From Hyphomicrobiales bacterium (lineage in GTDB: Bacteria > Pseudomonadota > Alphaproteobacteria > Rhizobiales > Xanthobacteraceae), in assembly GCA_016210825.1 (NCBI GenBank), contig JACQTM010000368.1, forward strand, positions 1 to 29,509: 29,509 bases of DNA, in the 5' to 3' direction. Positions 16,620-23,874 of the stretch are shown here, piece by piece. Positions within the stretch are counted from its first letter, which is position 1. Each line of letters opens with the position of its first letter. The notes beneath the pieces are model-generated. The model was not told the origin of the DNA and did not search any database. It saw only the letters and a list, made by a program, of their open reading frames with translations. A program made the position numbers and the translations under genes.

Positions 16620-17510
16620 TCAATCGCGTCCGGCCGCAACTGTGAAAATGCCGCCAGGTCGGAAGACAAGGAAAGCGAACAGTAACAGCATGATGTAAAG
16701 ATCGCGCTCGGAAACTCCGCGGAGGAATTGAAAAAAATTCTCCAAGCCTCCGACAACGAGGCCGGCGACGATCGCACCGGGAATGCTTCCCAGTCCGCCA
16801 ATCACGGTGACGATCAAACCCTTCACAGTCAAAGGCAGCGAAAGCAACGGCGATAGCATACCGATGGCCGCGCCTGTCATGGCGCCCGCGATTCCGCCGA
16901 CCACGCCGGTGATAACGAAAGTAAGTATGTTCACGCGCATGATCCCAATGCCGCAGAGTTGCGACGCCGTGGGTTGCTGCGATACCGCGCGCGTGGCAAG
17001 ACCGAGCTTTGTGCGATAGAGTAACAACAACAGCACGGTCATGCACACGCATCCGAGGACGAATACGAACATCAGATCGCCGCGCAAGTTGAACGGCCCA
17101 ATCGGCACGATCACGTCGGAAAACAAAGCTGGATAATTAAGCGGCACACCTGCCGTCGTATGCACGATGATCTCGTCGATCAACAGTAGTAATCCGACGG
17201 TGGACATTAGCGTCGCCAGCGGATTGGCGAGCGGGATGAACTTAAAGCCGACGAGATAGACGAGCCCGCCGAGAACACCGCCGGCAGCAGCCGCCATCAG
17301 AAAGACGACCACCGCCGGCGCCTTAACAGCGGATAGGATCAACAGGCTGGCATACGCAGCACCAATGGATGCTGCGGCAAACGATAGATTGATCTTGTGC
17401 ATCACGCCAAAAATCAGCGTGAAGCCGATACCCAACAATGCGTAGGTCGTGCCGAACAGCACGCCGTCGGCGATCGACTGGATGGTGTCGATCAGATCGA
17501 GGAGATCCAC
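16620..17510 (-). CDS. livH: HAAT permease LivH-type, first copy in the minus cluster
   Basis: This 296-residue LivH-type pore subunit starts at GTG 17510; no strong ribosome site is seen. The family segments are GFTLIFGVMHKINLSFAAASIGAAYA near residues 27-52, the coupling loop YRTKLGLATRAVSQQPTASQLCGIGI, and GGLGSIPGAIVAGLVVG. A strong hairpin (17551-17580) lies between it and the upstream binding-protein gene, so transport subunits are expected at lower levels than the binding protein. Confidence 0.93.
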   Translation of the reverse strand: MDLLDLIDTIQSIADGVLFGTTYALLGIGFTLIFGVMHKINLSFAAASIGAAYASLLILSAVKAPAVVVFLMAAAAGGVLGGLVYLVGFKFIPLANPLATLMSTVGLLLLIDEIIVHTTAGVPLNYPALFSDVIVPIGPFNLRGDLMFVFVLGCVCMTVLLLLLYRTKLGLATRAVSQQPTASQLCGIGIMRVNILTFVITGVVGGIAGAMTGAAIGMLSPLLSLPLTVKGLIVTVIGGLGSIPGAIVAGLVVGGLENFFQFLRGVSERDLYIMLLLFAFLVFRPGGIFTVAAGRD

Positions 17511-17550
17511 CGCCGTGCCCGGGCTAGAGGGTCAAGAATGGGAAACGAAC

Positions 17551-17580
17551 GCGGCGGGTCGCAAGGAAGCGGCCCGCCGC
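17551..17580 (-). terminator. GC-rich hairpin between the binding-protein gene and livH1
   Basis: The arms GCGGCGGGTCGC (17551-17562) and GCGGCCCGCCGC (17569-17580) pair over 12 positions with one G-U/mismatch and a 6-base loop. On the minus strand it follows the binding-protein stop by 13 bases. No T run follows, so it is more likely an mRNA 3' stabiliser or attenuator than a full terminator. Confidence 0.6.
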
Positions 17581-17593
17581 ATTATTTGCGGAC

Positions 17594-18790
17594 TCAGGAC
17601 GAGGGCTTGTAGAGTACCTGCCAGCTTCCGCCCTTGGCGTGGACATAGAGGAACGGCTTGATCGCTTCGCGATCGGCCGTGCGCCCGACCTTGCCGAGAA
17701 GGCCGTTTGTCTCCTTCAGCGCCGCCAGGCCAGCGCGCATCTTTTCACGGTCCGCCTTTACGGTGTCGGGCTTCGCCATGATCTTCTGCTTTTCGATCAC
17801 GTCCTTGAGGATGAACATGATCTCGTAAGCCGCAGCACTATGCAGATCGGCGCTGCCGCCGAACTTGGCGACATTGTCGGCTGCCTTCTTGGCTTCCGGC
17901 GTCACTGGCGCAAAGCTTGTCGGAATAATGATGCCTTCCGCCTGCTTCGCGCAGCCCTGCAGGGTCTCAATGCTCGATGAGCTGGTCAGGCCGATAAGGA
18001 GCTTCGGTTTTACGCCCTGACGCTCCATTTCTTTCAACGCGCCACAAGTCGTGAACGGATGCGCCGAAATTGCGACGATGTCGGGATTGGCGCGTTTCAT
18101 ATCACGAATCTGGGTCGAGAAAGTTGTATCGGCCAAGAGCCATTCGCTTTGACCAACGATTTGCATGCCGTTGGCCTCCGCTTGCGCCTTCATCACGCCG
18201 AAGGTTGCGTTCGAATGCGCGAAATCCTTCTCGACACCACCGTATATCGTTTTCAGATCAGGATGCTGGGTCTTGAGCCACGCGAACAGCGCTTTATACA
18301 TTTCGAATTCGCTCGGCACGTTGCGGAACGACCATTCGGAAATCTTGGCCAGCCCGCCCTTCGCGGCTACGTCGGCGATGATCGGAAATTGCAGCCCGCT
18401 ATCGGACCCGTCGCCAACTTTCTTTTGCAGGATTCCGAAAAGCGACTCGGCGACATTCGAGCATGTCGGCCCGACGGCGACGAAGGCGTCGCTTGACGCG
18501 ATGCGGCGCACGACTGAAATGCCTTCCTCCGCATTGCAGCGGTCGTCGAGAAATTCGATGGTGAATTTGGCCTTCGCGCCGTCACCGAGCGTGACGCCGC
18601 CGGCCTTGTTGATTTCCTCGGCGGCGGCCTTCAGCGCCGCCTCGCTGTTGACGCCGAACACCCGAACGACGCCGGATTTGGCGCCGAACCCGGTGATCTT
18701 GACGGTACGATCCTGCGCGGGCGCAGCGCTGGGGGCCGCCAGGACCGCGCCGGCGAAGACGGCCGCAATTGCGATATTGAATTTTCTCAT
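17594..18790 (-). CDS. livK: HAAT-type ABC transporter substrate-binding protein
   Basis: This 398-residue periplasmic binding protein starts at ATG 18790, with AAGGGAGGG five bases upstream. Signal peptide residues 1-25 end near APAQ. The mature protein opens VKITGFGAKSGVVRVFGVNSEAALKAAAEEINKAGG, the usual first lobe of Peripla_BP_6, and has DDRCNAEEGISVVRRI and VAVGPTCSNVAES, where two cysteines could form the conserved first-lobe disulphide. Later, TTFSTQIRDMKRANPDIV and LHSAAAYEIMFILKD are typical of the family. It has a Sec signal, unlike the Tat-exported protein at 420, and the two differ in length, so they probably bind different ligands. It heads a liv operon and lies 58 bases after the ccr-like gene. 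Confidence 0.93.
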   Translation of the reverse strand: MRKFNIAIAAVFAGAVLAAPSAAPAQDRTVKITGFGAKSGVVRVFGVNSEAALKAAAEEINKAGGVTLGDGAKAKFTIEFLDDRCNAEEGISVVRRIASSDAFVAVGPTCSNVAESLFGILQKKVGDGSDSGLQFPIIADVAAKGGLAKISEWSFRNVPSEFEMYKALFAWLKTQHPDLKTIYGGVEKDFAHSNATFGVMKAQAEANGMQIVGQSEWLLADTTFSTQIRDMKRANPDIVAISAHPFTTCGALKEMERQGVKPKLLIGLTSSSSIETLQGCAKQAEGIIIPTSFAPVTPEAKKAADNVAKFGGSADLHSAAAYEIMFILKDVIEKQKIMAKPDTVKADREKMRAGLAALKETNGLLGKVGRTADREAIKPFLYVHAKGGSWQVLYKPSS

Positions 18791-18848
18791 CGGTACCCTC
18801 CCTTGTCGTCAAACAATCCCTGACAATGTTGATGTTTTGCTTTCCAGT

Positions 18849-20117
18849 CTAACGCGCACCGCTCCCCTTGGCCACGGCGTTCACCAGGCATGCCATGTTC
18901 CCGTATGGGTGCTTGTTCTCATGCATGCGCTGATGCGCATGACCAATTTCATCGAAGCTCCACACGCCCGACAGGCATGGATCGACCTTGCGATCGATAA
19001 CGAGCTTGTTTACGGCGGCAGCCTGCTGGTCGTTGGCGAGGTGGCTGCCCTGTAAGCGTTTTTGCATCATCCAATGGTAGCGCAAATCGAGGGTGACATT
19101 GTAACCCGTCGTGCCGGCGCAGATCACGATCATGCCGCCGATATCACAGACGAATTCCGAGGTCGGTAGCGTCGCTTCGCCGGGATGCTCAAAGACGATG
19201 CGCGGGCTCTTGCGTTCGCCGAGGCAATCCCAAATTGCCTTGCCGAAAGCGCGCGCACTCTTCGCCCAGTTGCCCCATTCGGGGCTCTTGGTGTCCGGCA
19301 TTACGCCCCAATGATTGAAGTCGTTGCGATTAATAACGCCGACCGCGCCATGGGCGAGGCAGAACTGGCGCTTGCCTTCATCGGAGACGACAGCGACAGG
19401 TTTGCCGCCCTGCGCGGCGACGATCTGCATGGCCATGCTACCGAGACCACCGGCGGCTCCCCAGACGAGAACGACGTCACCCTTTTCAACGACATTGGGC
19501 GGCCAGCCCATCAACATGCGATAGGCAGTGGAGGCGCAAAGCATGTAGCAACCCGCTTGTTCCCAAGTCAGGTGCTTGGGCTTTGGCTGACATTGATGCG
19601 ATTGCGCACGGGCAAACTGGCAGTAGCTCCCATAATTGGTCTGGTAGCCCCAAATCCGCGTTGACGGCGCGAGCATCGGATCCTTGCCCGAGAGCACCCA
19701 GGGATCGTTCGGTTCCCACCAGCCGCTGTGAACGACCACCTCGTCGCCGACCGCCACATTGGTAACCTCGTCACCGACGGCCCAGATGATGCCCGAACAG
19801 TCGCTGCCGCCGGCGTGAAAATCTTCAGGCTCGCCCTTCTTCTGACGGTCGGCGATGACATCGACGGGATAACCGAGCGCCGCCCATACGTTGTTGTAAT
19901 TGATCCCCGTCGCCATGACGTAGATGAGGACGTCCTTCGGACCGATCGCGGGTGTCGGAATAATTTCGCGCTGCCACGCTTTTTTCGGTTCGCCGAAGCG
20001 ATCCTGGCGGACGCAGAAGGCATGCATCTTTTTGGGAACGACGCCCAAGGGCGGCCGCTCGCCGAGAGCGACGATGTCGGGGTGCGAAACTTCCTGGCGC
20101 AAAGCGCCCGAGGCCAT
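18849..20117 (-). CDS. ccr: Crotonyl-CoA carboxylase/reductase-like oxidoreductase
   Basis: This 422-residue NADPH-dependent enzyme belongs to the medium-chain dehydrogenase/reductase family. ATG 20117 has GGGGAGG seven bases upstream. GINYNNVWAALG, TAYRMLMGWPPNVVEKGDVVLVWGAAGGLG (the nucleotide-binding glycines), GVINRNDFNHWG, FGKAIWDCLGE, IVFEHPGEATLPTSEFV, CAGTTGYNVTLDLRYHWMMQKRLQGSH and AHQRM near the end match the Ccr family closely. Ccr reductively carboxylates crotonyl-CoA to ethylmalonyl-CoA; relatives act on acrylyl-CoA or other 2-enoyl-CoAs. The C-terminus stops soon after GNMACLVN, shorter than in some Ccr proteins. It lies divergent from a FadR-type regulator and ahead of a liv operon, with no other ethylmalonyl-CoA pathway gene in view, so a catabolic paralogue with another enoyl-CoA substrate is plausible. 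Confidence 0.9.
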   Translation of the reverse strand: MASGALRQEVSHPDIVALGERPPLGVVPKKMHAFCVRQDRFGEPKKAWQREIIPTPAIGPKDVLIYVMATGINYNNVWAALGYPVDVIADRQKKGEPEDFHAGGSDCSGIIWAVGDEVTNVAVGDEVVVHSGWWEPNDPWVLSGKDPMLAPSTRIWGYQTNYGSYCQFARAQSHQCQPKPKHLTWEQAGCYMLCASTAYRMLMGWPPNVVEKGDVVLVWGAAGGLGSMAMQIVAAQGGKPVAVVSDEGKRQFCLAHGAVGVINRNDFNHWGVMPDTKSPEWGNWAKSARAFGKAIWDCLGERKSPRIVFEHPGEATLPTSEFVCDIGGMIVICAGTTGYNVTLDLRYHWMMQKRLQGSHLANDQQAAAVNKLVIDRKVDPCLSGVWSFDEIGHAHQRMHENKHPYGNMACLVNAVAKGSGAR

Positions 20118-20360
20118 AAGCTATCCTCCCCAGTGTGTTCCGCTTTGCGGACCGTTTTTTTGAACTAGCCTTCTAGTTAGTTTTGTTATTATGATATTTG
20201 TCAAGCAAATTAACAAATGCGGGCACAGTTTTGGCCGGCACGGCATGCGGCTTAAAAAAGAGAAACGCGATGACACGCCGGGATAATGAAATGCGTCCGT
20301 TGTTCCCACGCGCTCCTGGCGCTATCCCGCAGCAGCCGGCCTGCCCGTAGGAGAAGAGCG
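20118..20360. promoter_or_regulatory. Divergent promoter region with inverted repeats
   Basis: This is the AT-rich gap between the ccr-like gene and the regulator. On the minus strand a consensus -35 TTGACA (20204-20199) faces the ccr-like gene; I see no good -10 box at 16-18 bases. AACTAG-CCTT-CTAGTT (20163-20178) is a perfect inverted repeat just downstream of that -35. ATTTGT-N11-ACAAAT (20196-20218) overlaps the -35 itself. Both are placed to act as operators for the adjacent FadR-type regulator. Confidence 0.55.
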
Positions 20361-21113
20361 TTGGACGCGCCTAAATTGAAATACGAACCGCTCGTCACGG
20401 CGTCGCTGGCCAAGCAGATCGCGGAGAAAATTCGCGAGTCGATAACCGACGGCACCCTGAAGGCTGACGATCAACTGCCCACAGAAGATGAACTCGCCAA
20501 GCATTTCGAGGTCTCCCGCCCGACGATCCGGGAAGCGCTGAAGCGTCTCGCCGCGCAGAGCCTGATCCGGTCTCGGCGCGGGCCAGCGGGCGGCACCTTC
20601 ATCAATCGGCCGAGCCGCGAGGAAGTCAGTTCCAACCTGACAACCGCAACAACGTTGCTGGTCAGTCTCGGCGAGTTCGAGGTCCCCGAGGTCCTGGAAG
20701 CACGACATGAACTCGAAGTCACCTGCGCGCGACTTGCCGCCGTGCGCAATACAGCAACTGATCTCGATATCATGAAAAGAGAGATCGAGGCCCAGAAGAA
20801 CAGCGCGCTTGCCGACGTCGACTTCTGCGCGTCGGACGTTCGCTTTCACCGCGCGCTCGCGAACGCCGCGCACAATCCGCTGCTTCAATTCGTCATGTTC
20901 GCGGTGATCGAGGCGCTGCAACCGATCGAGAATATGATCGTTTTTCGATTTCGCGAACGCAAGGAAATTGTCAAACAGCACGAAAAAATACTCGCGGCTT
21001 TGCGGGCGCGAAATGCCGAGGCGGCCGTTACCGCCGTGACCGAACAAACGGAATATTTGCGCGAACGTTTTGACGCGGCGCAAGAATGGAGGCGTCAGCA
21101 CGCTGCAAGCTGA
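20361..21113 (+). CDS. FadR-type GntR-family transcriptional regulator
   Basis: This 250-residue DNA-binding regulator starts at TTG 20361, preceded at seven bases by AGGAG (20349-20353). An upstream ATG at 20286 would add an unlikely Arg/Cys-rich stretch. The N-terminal winged helix-turn-helix spans about residues 12-80: LPTEDELAKHFEVSRPTIREALKRLAAQ with GPAGGTFI as the wing. The C-terminal FCD ligand-binding domain spans about 95-230 and shows DVRFHRALANAAHNPLL and QHEKILAALRARNAEAA, with Asp and His residues where these domains hold a metal ion. Such proteins usually sense carboxylic or acyl-CoA-type metabolites. It is divergent from the ccr-like gene and 91 bases ahead of an acyl-CoA ligase gene, so it probably controls both. 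Confidence 0.9.
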   Translation: MDAPKLKYEPLVTASLAKQIAEKIRESITDGTLKADDQLPTEDELAKHFEVSRPTIREALKRLAAQSLIRSRRGPAGGTFINRPSREEVSSNLTTATTLLVSLGEFEVPEVLEARHELEVTCARLAAVRNTATDLDIMKREIEAQKNSALADVDFCASDVRFHRALANAAHNPLLQFVMFAVIEALQPIENMIVFRFRERKEIVKQHEKILAALRARNAEAAVTAVTEQTEYLRERFDAAQEWRRQHAAS

Positions 21114-21204
21114 GAATCGACGTCACGGCAGCGCACCGGTCAAGCTGACGGTACTTGAATAAGAAAACTTGTCTCATCGACGCCGATGACGGGGGAGGAA
21201 ATCG

Positions 21205-22947
21205 ATGGCCAAGTCGGGAAAAGCGAAGCGATCGGTCAAGCTCCTTCGCAAAGCAAAGTCTACCGGGATTCGTAAATCGGCGCGCGGCACAGCCGCGGCC
21301 AAATATATAAGGTCAAGCGGAAACCGCGGGATATTCGCCAACCTCGGACCGAACGCCGCAAACTTTGCGCCCCTGACGCCGGTATCCTTTCTGCCTCGTG
21401 CGGCCGAGATCCATCCAAACCGTATCGCGGTCATCCATGGCTCCCGCCGTTATAGCTATCGTCAGTTTTACGACCGTGCGCGACAATTGGCCTCGGCCCT
21501 TGCCCGGGCCGGCATTCGTCCCGGCAACACGGTTTCGGCCATGCTGCCGAACGTCCCGGCCATGGCCGAGGCGCATTACGGGGTGCCGATGCTGGGGGCC
21601 GTGCTCAATACGATCAACACGCGGCTTGAGCCTGCGACCATCGCCTACATTCTCGAACACGGCGAAGCCAAGGCGTTGATCACCGATCGCGAATATGCCG
21701 CCCAGGTTGGACCCGCCTTGGCAAAACTGAAGAAGCGCCCGCTCGTCATCGATGTTGACGATGCGCTTTATTCGGGACCCGGCGAGCGGCTCGGCACGAT
21801 CGAATATGAAGACTTTATCGCAAAGGGTGATCCCGATTTTGTCTGGAGCCCACCGTCCGACGAGACTAGCGCAATCGCACTCAATTACACGTCCGGCACG
21901 ACCGGCAACCCGAAGGGCGTTGTCTATCATCATCGCGGCACATTTCTCGAGGCGGTCGGCAACATCATGGCCTGGCCGCTGCCGCCGAAGCCGGTCTATC
22001 TGTGGACGTTGCCGATGTTCCATTGCAACGGCTGGTGCTTCCCGTGGTCGGTTACCGCGATGGGCGGTACCCATGTCTGCCTGCGCAAGGTCGACCCGGC
22101 GCTGATCTTCCCAATGATCGTGGAGCATGGCGCCACGCATATGTGCGGCGCGCCGACGGTCCTCAACATGCTGACTTCGGCGCCGCCGGAGCAGCGGCGC
22201 AAGTTCGATCACATCGTGGATATTCAAACCGGCGGATCGCCGCCGCCGGCCAAGGTGATCAAGGGCATGGAGGAACTCGGCTTCCGTGTCACACACATCT
22301 ACGGGATGACCGAGTTACAGGGTCCCTCGACCCTGTGCGTGCCGCAGGATGGTTGGGAAAAATTGCCGCTTGAGGAGCGCGCCGCGCTGACCGCGCGCCA
22401 AGGCGTCCGCTATCCGGTGGTGGATGGGCACATGGTGGCCGATCCAAAAAGCCTCAAGCCCGTGCCGCGCGACGGCAAGACCATCGGTGAGATTATGATT
22501 CGCGGCAACACGGTGATGCTCGGCTATCTAAAAGATTCAAAGGCGACGGCTGACGCGTTTCGCGGCGGCTGGATGCACTCGGGCGATCTCGCGGTGGAGC
22601 ATTCCGACAGCTACATCGAAATCAAGGACCGCGCCAAGGATATCATTATCTCCGGAGGCGAAAACATTTCGAGCGTGGAAGTGGAGATTGCGCTCTATAA
22701 GCATCCAGCTGTTCAGCTTGCGGCCGTCGTGGCGCGGCCAGACCAGAAATGGGGCGAAACGCCTTGCGCCTTCGTACAGCTCAAGCCGGGCACGAATGCG
22801 ACCGCCGACGAGATCATCGGCTTCTGCCGCAATCAACTCGCGCATTTCAAGGCACCGAAATCAGTCGTTTTCGGCGCACTGCCAACCACCGCAACCGGCA
22901 AGATTCAGAAGTTCGTATTGCGCGAGCGGGCTCGTGCGCTCAAATGA
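21205..22947 (+). CDS. AMP-forming acyl-CoA synthetase with a basic N-terminal extension
   Basis: This 580-residue ligase activates a carboxylic acid with ATP and joins it to CoA. ATG 21205 is well supported by GGGGGAGG (21191-21198). YTSGTTGNPKG is at 228-238, followed by the adenylation motifs MTELQGP, GWMHSGDLAV from 456, and KDRAKDIIISGGENISS from 474; the C-terminal catalytic lysine is in GKIQK (Lys566). The stretch YLWTLPMFHCNGWCFPW is characteristic of the branch with 3-methylmercaptopropionyl-CoA ligase (DmdB) and related medium-chain ligases. Before the core there are about 50 extra residues; the first 39 contain 13 Lys/Arg and no acidic residue. The role of this tail is unknown. A palindrome follows the stop codon. 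Confidence 0.92.
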   Translation: MAKSGKAKRSVKLLRKAKSTGIRKSARGTAAAKYIRSSGNRGIFANLGPNAANFAPLTPVSFLPRAAEIHPNRIAVIHGSRRYSYRQFYDRARQLASALARAGIRPGNTVSAMLPNVPAMAEAHYGVPMLGAVLNTINTRLEPATIAYILEHGEAKALITDREYAAQVGPALAKLKKRPLVIDVDDALYSGPGERLGTIEYEDFIAKGDPDFVWSPPSDETSAIALNYTSGTTGNPKGVVYHHRGTFLEAVGNIMAWPLPPKPVYLWTLPMFHCNGWCFPWSVTAMGGTHVCLRKVDPALIFPMIVEHGATHMCGAPTVLNMLTSAPPEQRRKFDHIVDIQTGGSPPPAKVIKGMEELGFRVTHIYGMTELQGPSTLCVPQDGWEKLPLEERAALTARQGVRYPVVDGHMVADPKSLKPVPRDGKTIGEIMIRGNTVMLGYLKDSKATADAFRGGWMHSGDLAVEHSDSYIEIKDRAKDIIISGGENISSVEVEIALYKHPAVQLAAVVARPDQKWGETPCAFVQLKPGTNATADEIIGFCRNQLAHFKAPKSVVFGALPTTATGKIQKFVLRERARALK

Positions 22948-22948
22948 A

Positions 22949-22970
22949 CGACGGCCGGCCGTCGCGACGT
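22949..22970 (+). terminator. Palindrome after the acyl-CoA synthetase gene, possible terminator
   Basis: CGACGGCCGGCCGTCG (22949-22964) is a perfect 16-base palindrome two bases after the stop codon. As RNA it can form a 6-bp stem with a CCGG loop. A short T-rich run (GTTTTAT) follows a few bases later, so a weak intrinsic terminator is possible, but the stem-to-T distance is not ideal. Confidence 0.4.
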
Positions 22971-23040
22971 TTTATACGGAACAACAGGGTATAGTACGGG
23001 CCGAACTGGTCACTTTGGATTGCACCGGAGGCGGTTTCGA

Positions 23041-23874
23041 TTGACGATGGTCAGTATCGTTTCCCCGATATCCAACGGGTACTCCACCGGCCCGGAAAAA
23101 ATCGGCAGCCGATGGCGCGCTTTTGCCCGTACCGCCTTTCCCTTTCTCGTTGTTGGCGGCATTTGGGAAATCGTTGCGCATCTCGGCATCTTTCCGCAGC
23201 GGCTGTTTCCCACGCTCGAAGATGTGGCAATCACCTTCGTGCAACTCACCATCTCAGGCATATTGCCGCATCACGTCATCGAAACGCTTATCCGCCTGTT
23301 CTGCGGATTTGCGCTCGCCGGAACCATGGGCATTCTCATCGGCATCGCCATGGGCCAGTCACGGCGGGCGGAGGATATTTTTCTGCCATTGGTCAGCATC
23401 GGCGCCCCGATTCCCGGCTTGGCCTACGCGCCGCTCTTTCTCCTTTGGTTCGGATTGGGCAACCTCTCCACTATTCTGCTCGTTGCGTTCGTCTCGGTCT
23501 TCCCGGTTATCATCAACACCTGGACGGGAGGCAAGGCCGTCAGGGAAATCTGGGTGCGCTCGGCGAAAGCAATGGGTTCTGACGATCGGCAGCTTTTCCG
23601 CTACGTCATCCTTCCCGGTACGCTGCCTTATATTCTAACCGGACTTCGTCTTGGTCTCGCGCAAGCTTGGCGCATCCTGGTCGCGGTTGAAATGCTGGCC
23701 GCCGTGCCATGGGGGTTGGGCTGGCTGATCTTCGGTGCCCGCGAATTCCTAAACACCGATGTCATGCTCGCCGCCATCGTCGTCATCGGAGGCATCGGGC
23801 TCGCGCTGGAAAAATTCGTGTTCAAGCGGTTGGAAGACTACACCGTCGTGCGTTGGGGGATGATGGTGTCATGA
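23041..23874 (+). CDS. NitT/TauT/SsuC-type ABC permease, first of two
   Basis: This 277-residue inner-membrane permease belongs to the nitrate/sulfonate/taurine family. Start TTG 23041 is preferred because GGAGG (23027-23031) lies nine bases upstream; ATG 23047 is the alternative and TTG 23020 overlaps the ribosome site. About six hydrophobic segments are present. The coupling segment MGSDDRQLFRYVILPGTLPYILTGLRLGL near residues 180-208 is the EAA loop of BPD_transp_1, and PTLEDVAITFVQL and WGLGWLIFGAREFLNTDVM are typical of SsuC/TauC. It overlaps the next permease gene by four bases (ATGA), so the two are translated together. Substrate not determinable. Confidence 0.92.
   Translation: MTMVSIVSPISNGYSTGPEKIGSRWRAFARTAFPFLVVGGIWEIVAHLGIFPQRLFPTLEDVAITFVQLTISGILPHHVIETLIRLFCGFALAGTMGILIGIAMGQSRRAEDIFLPLVSIGAPIPGLAYAPLFLLWFGLGNLSTILLVAFVSVFPVIINTWTGGKAVREIWVRSAKAMGSDDRQLFRYVILPGTLPYILTGLRLGLAQAWRILVAVEMLAAVPWGLGWLIFGAREFLNTDVMLAAIVVIGGIGLALEKFVFKRLEDYTVVRWGMMVS

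Noticed and set aside
18165..19055. Plus-strand open frame of 296 codons across the Sec-type binding protein and the ccr-like gene end
   Set aside because: It covers the 3' end of one gene and the 5' end of the other in antisense; low-complexity Ser/Ala/Pro composition.
21313..22296. Minus-strand open frame of 327 codons within the acyl-CoA synthetase gene
   Set aside because: It is entirely antisense to intact adenylation motifs and shows no family resemblance or ribosome site.
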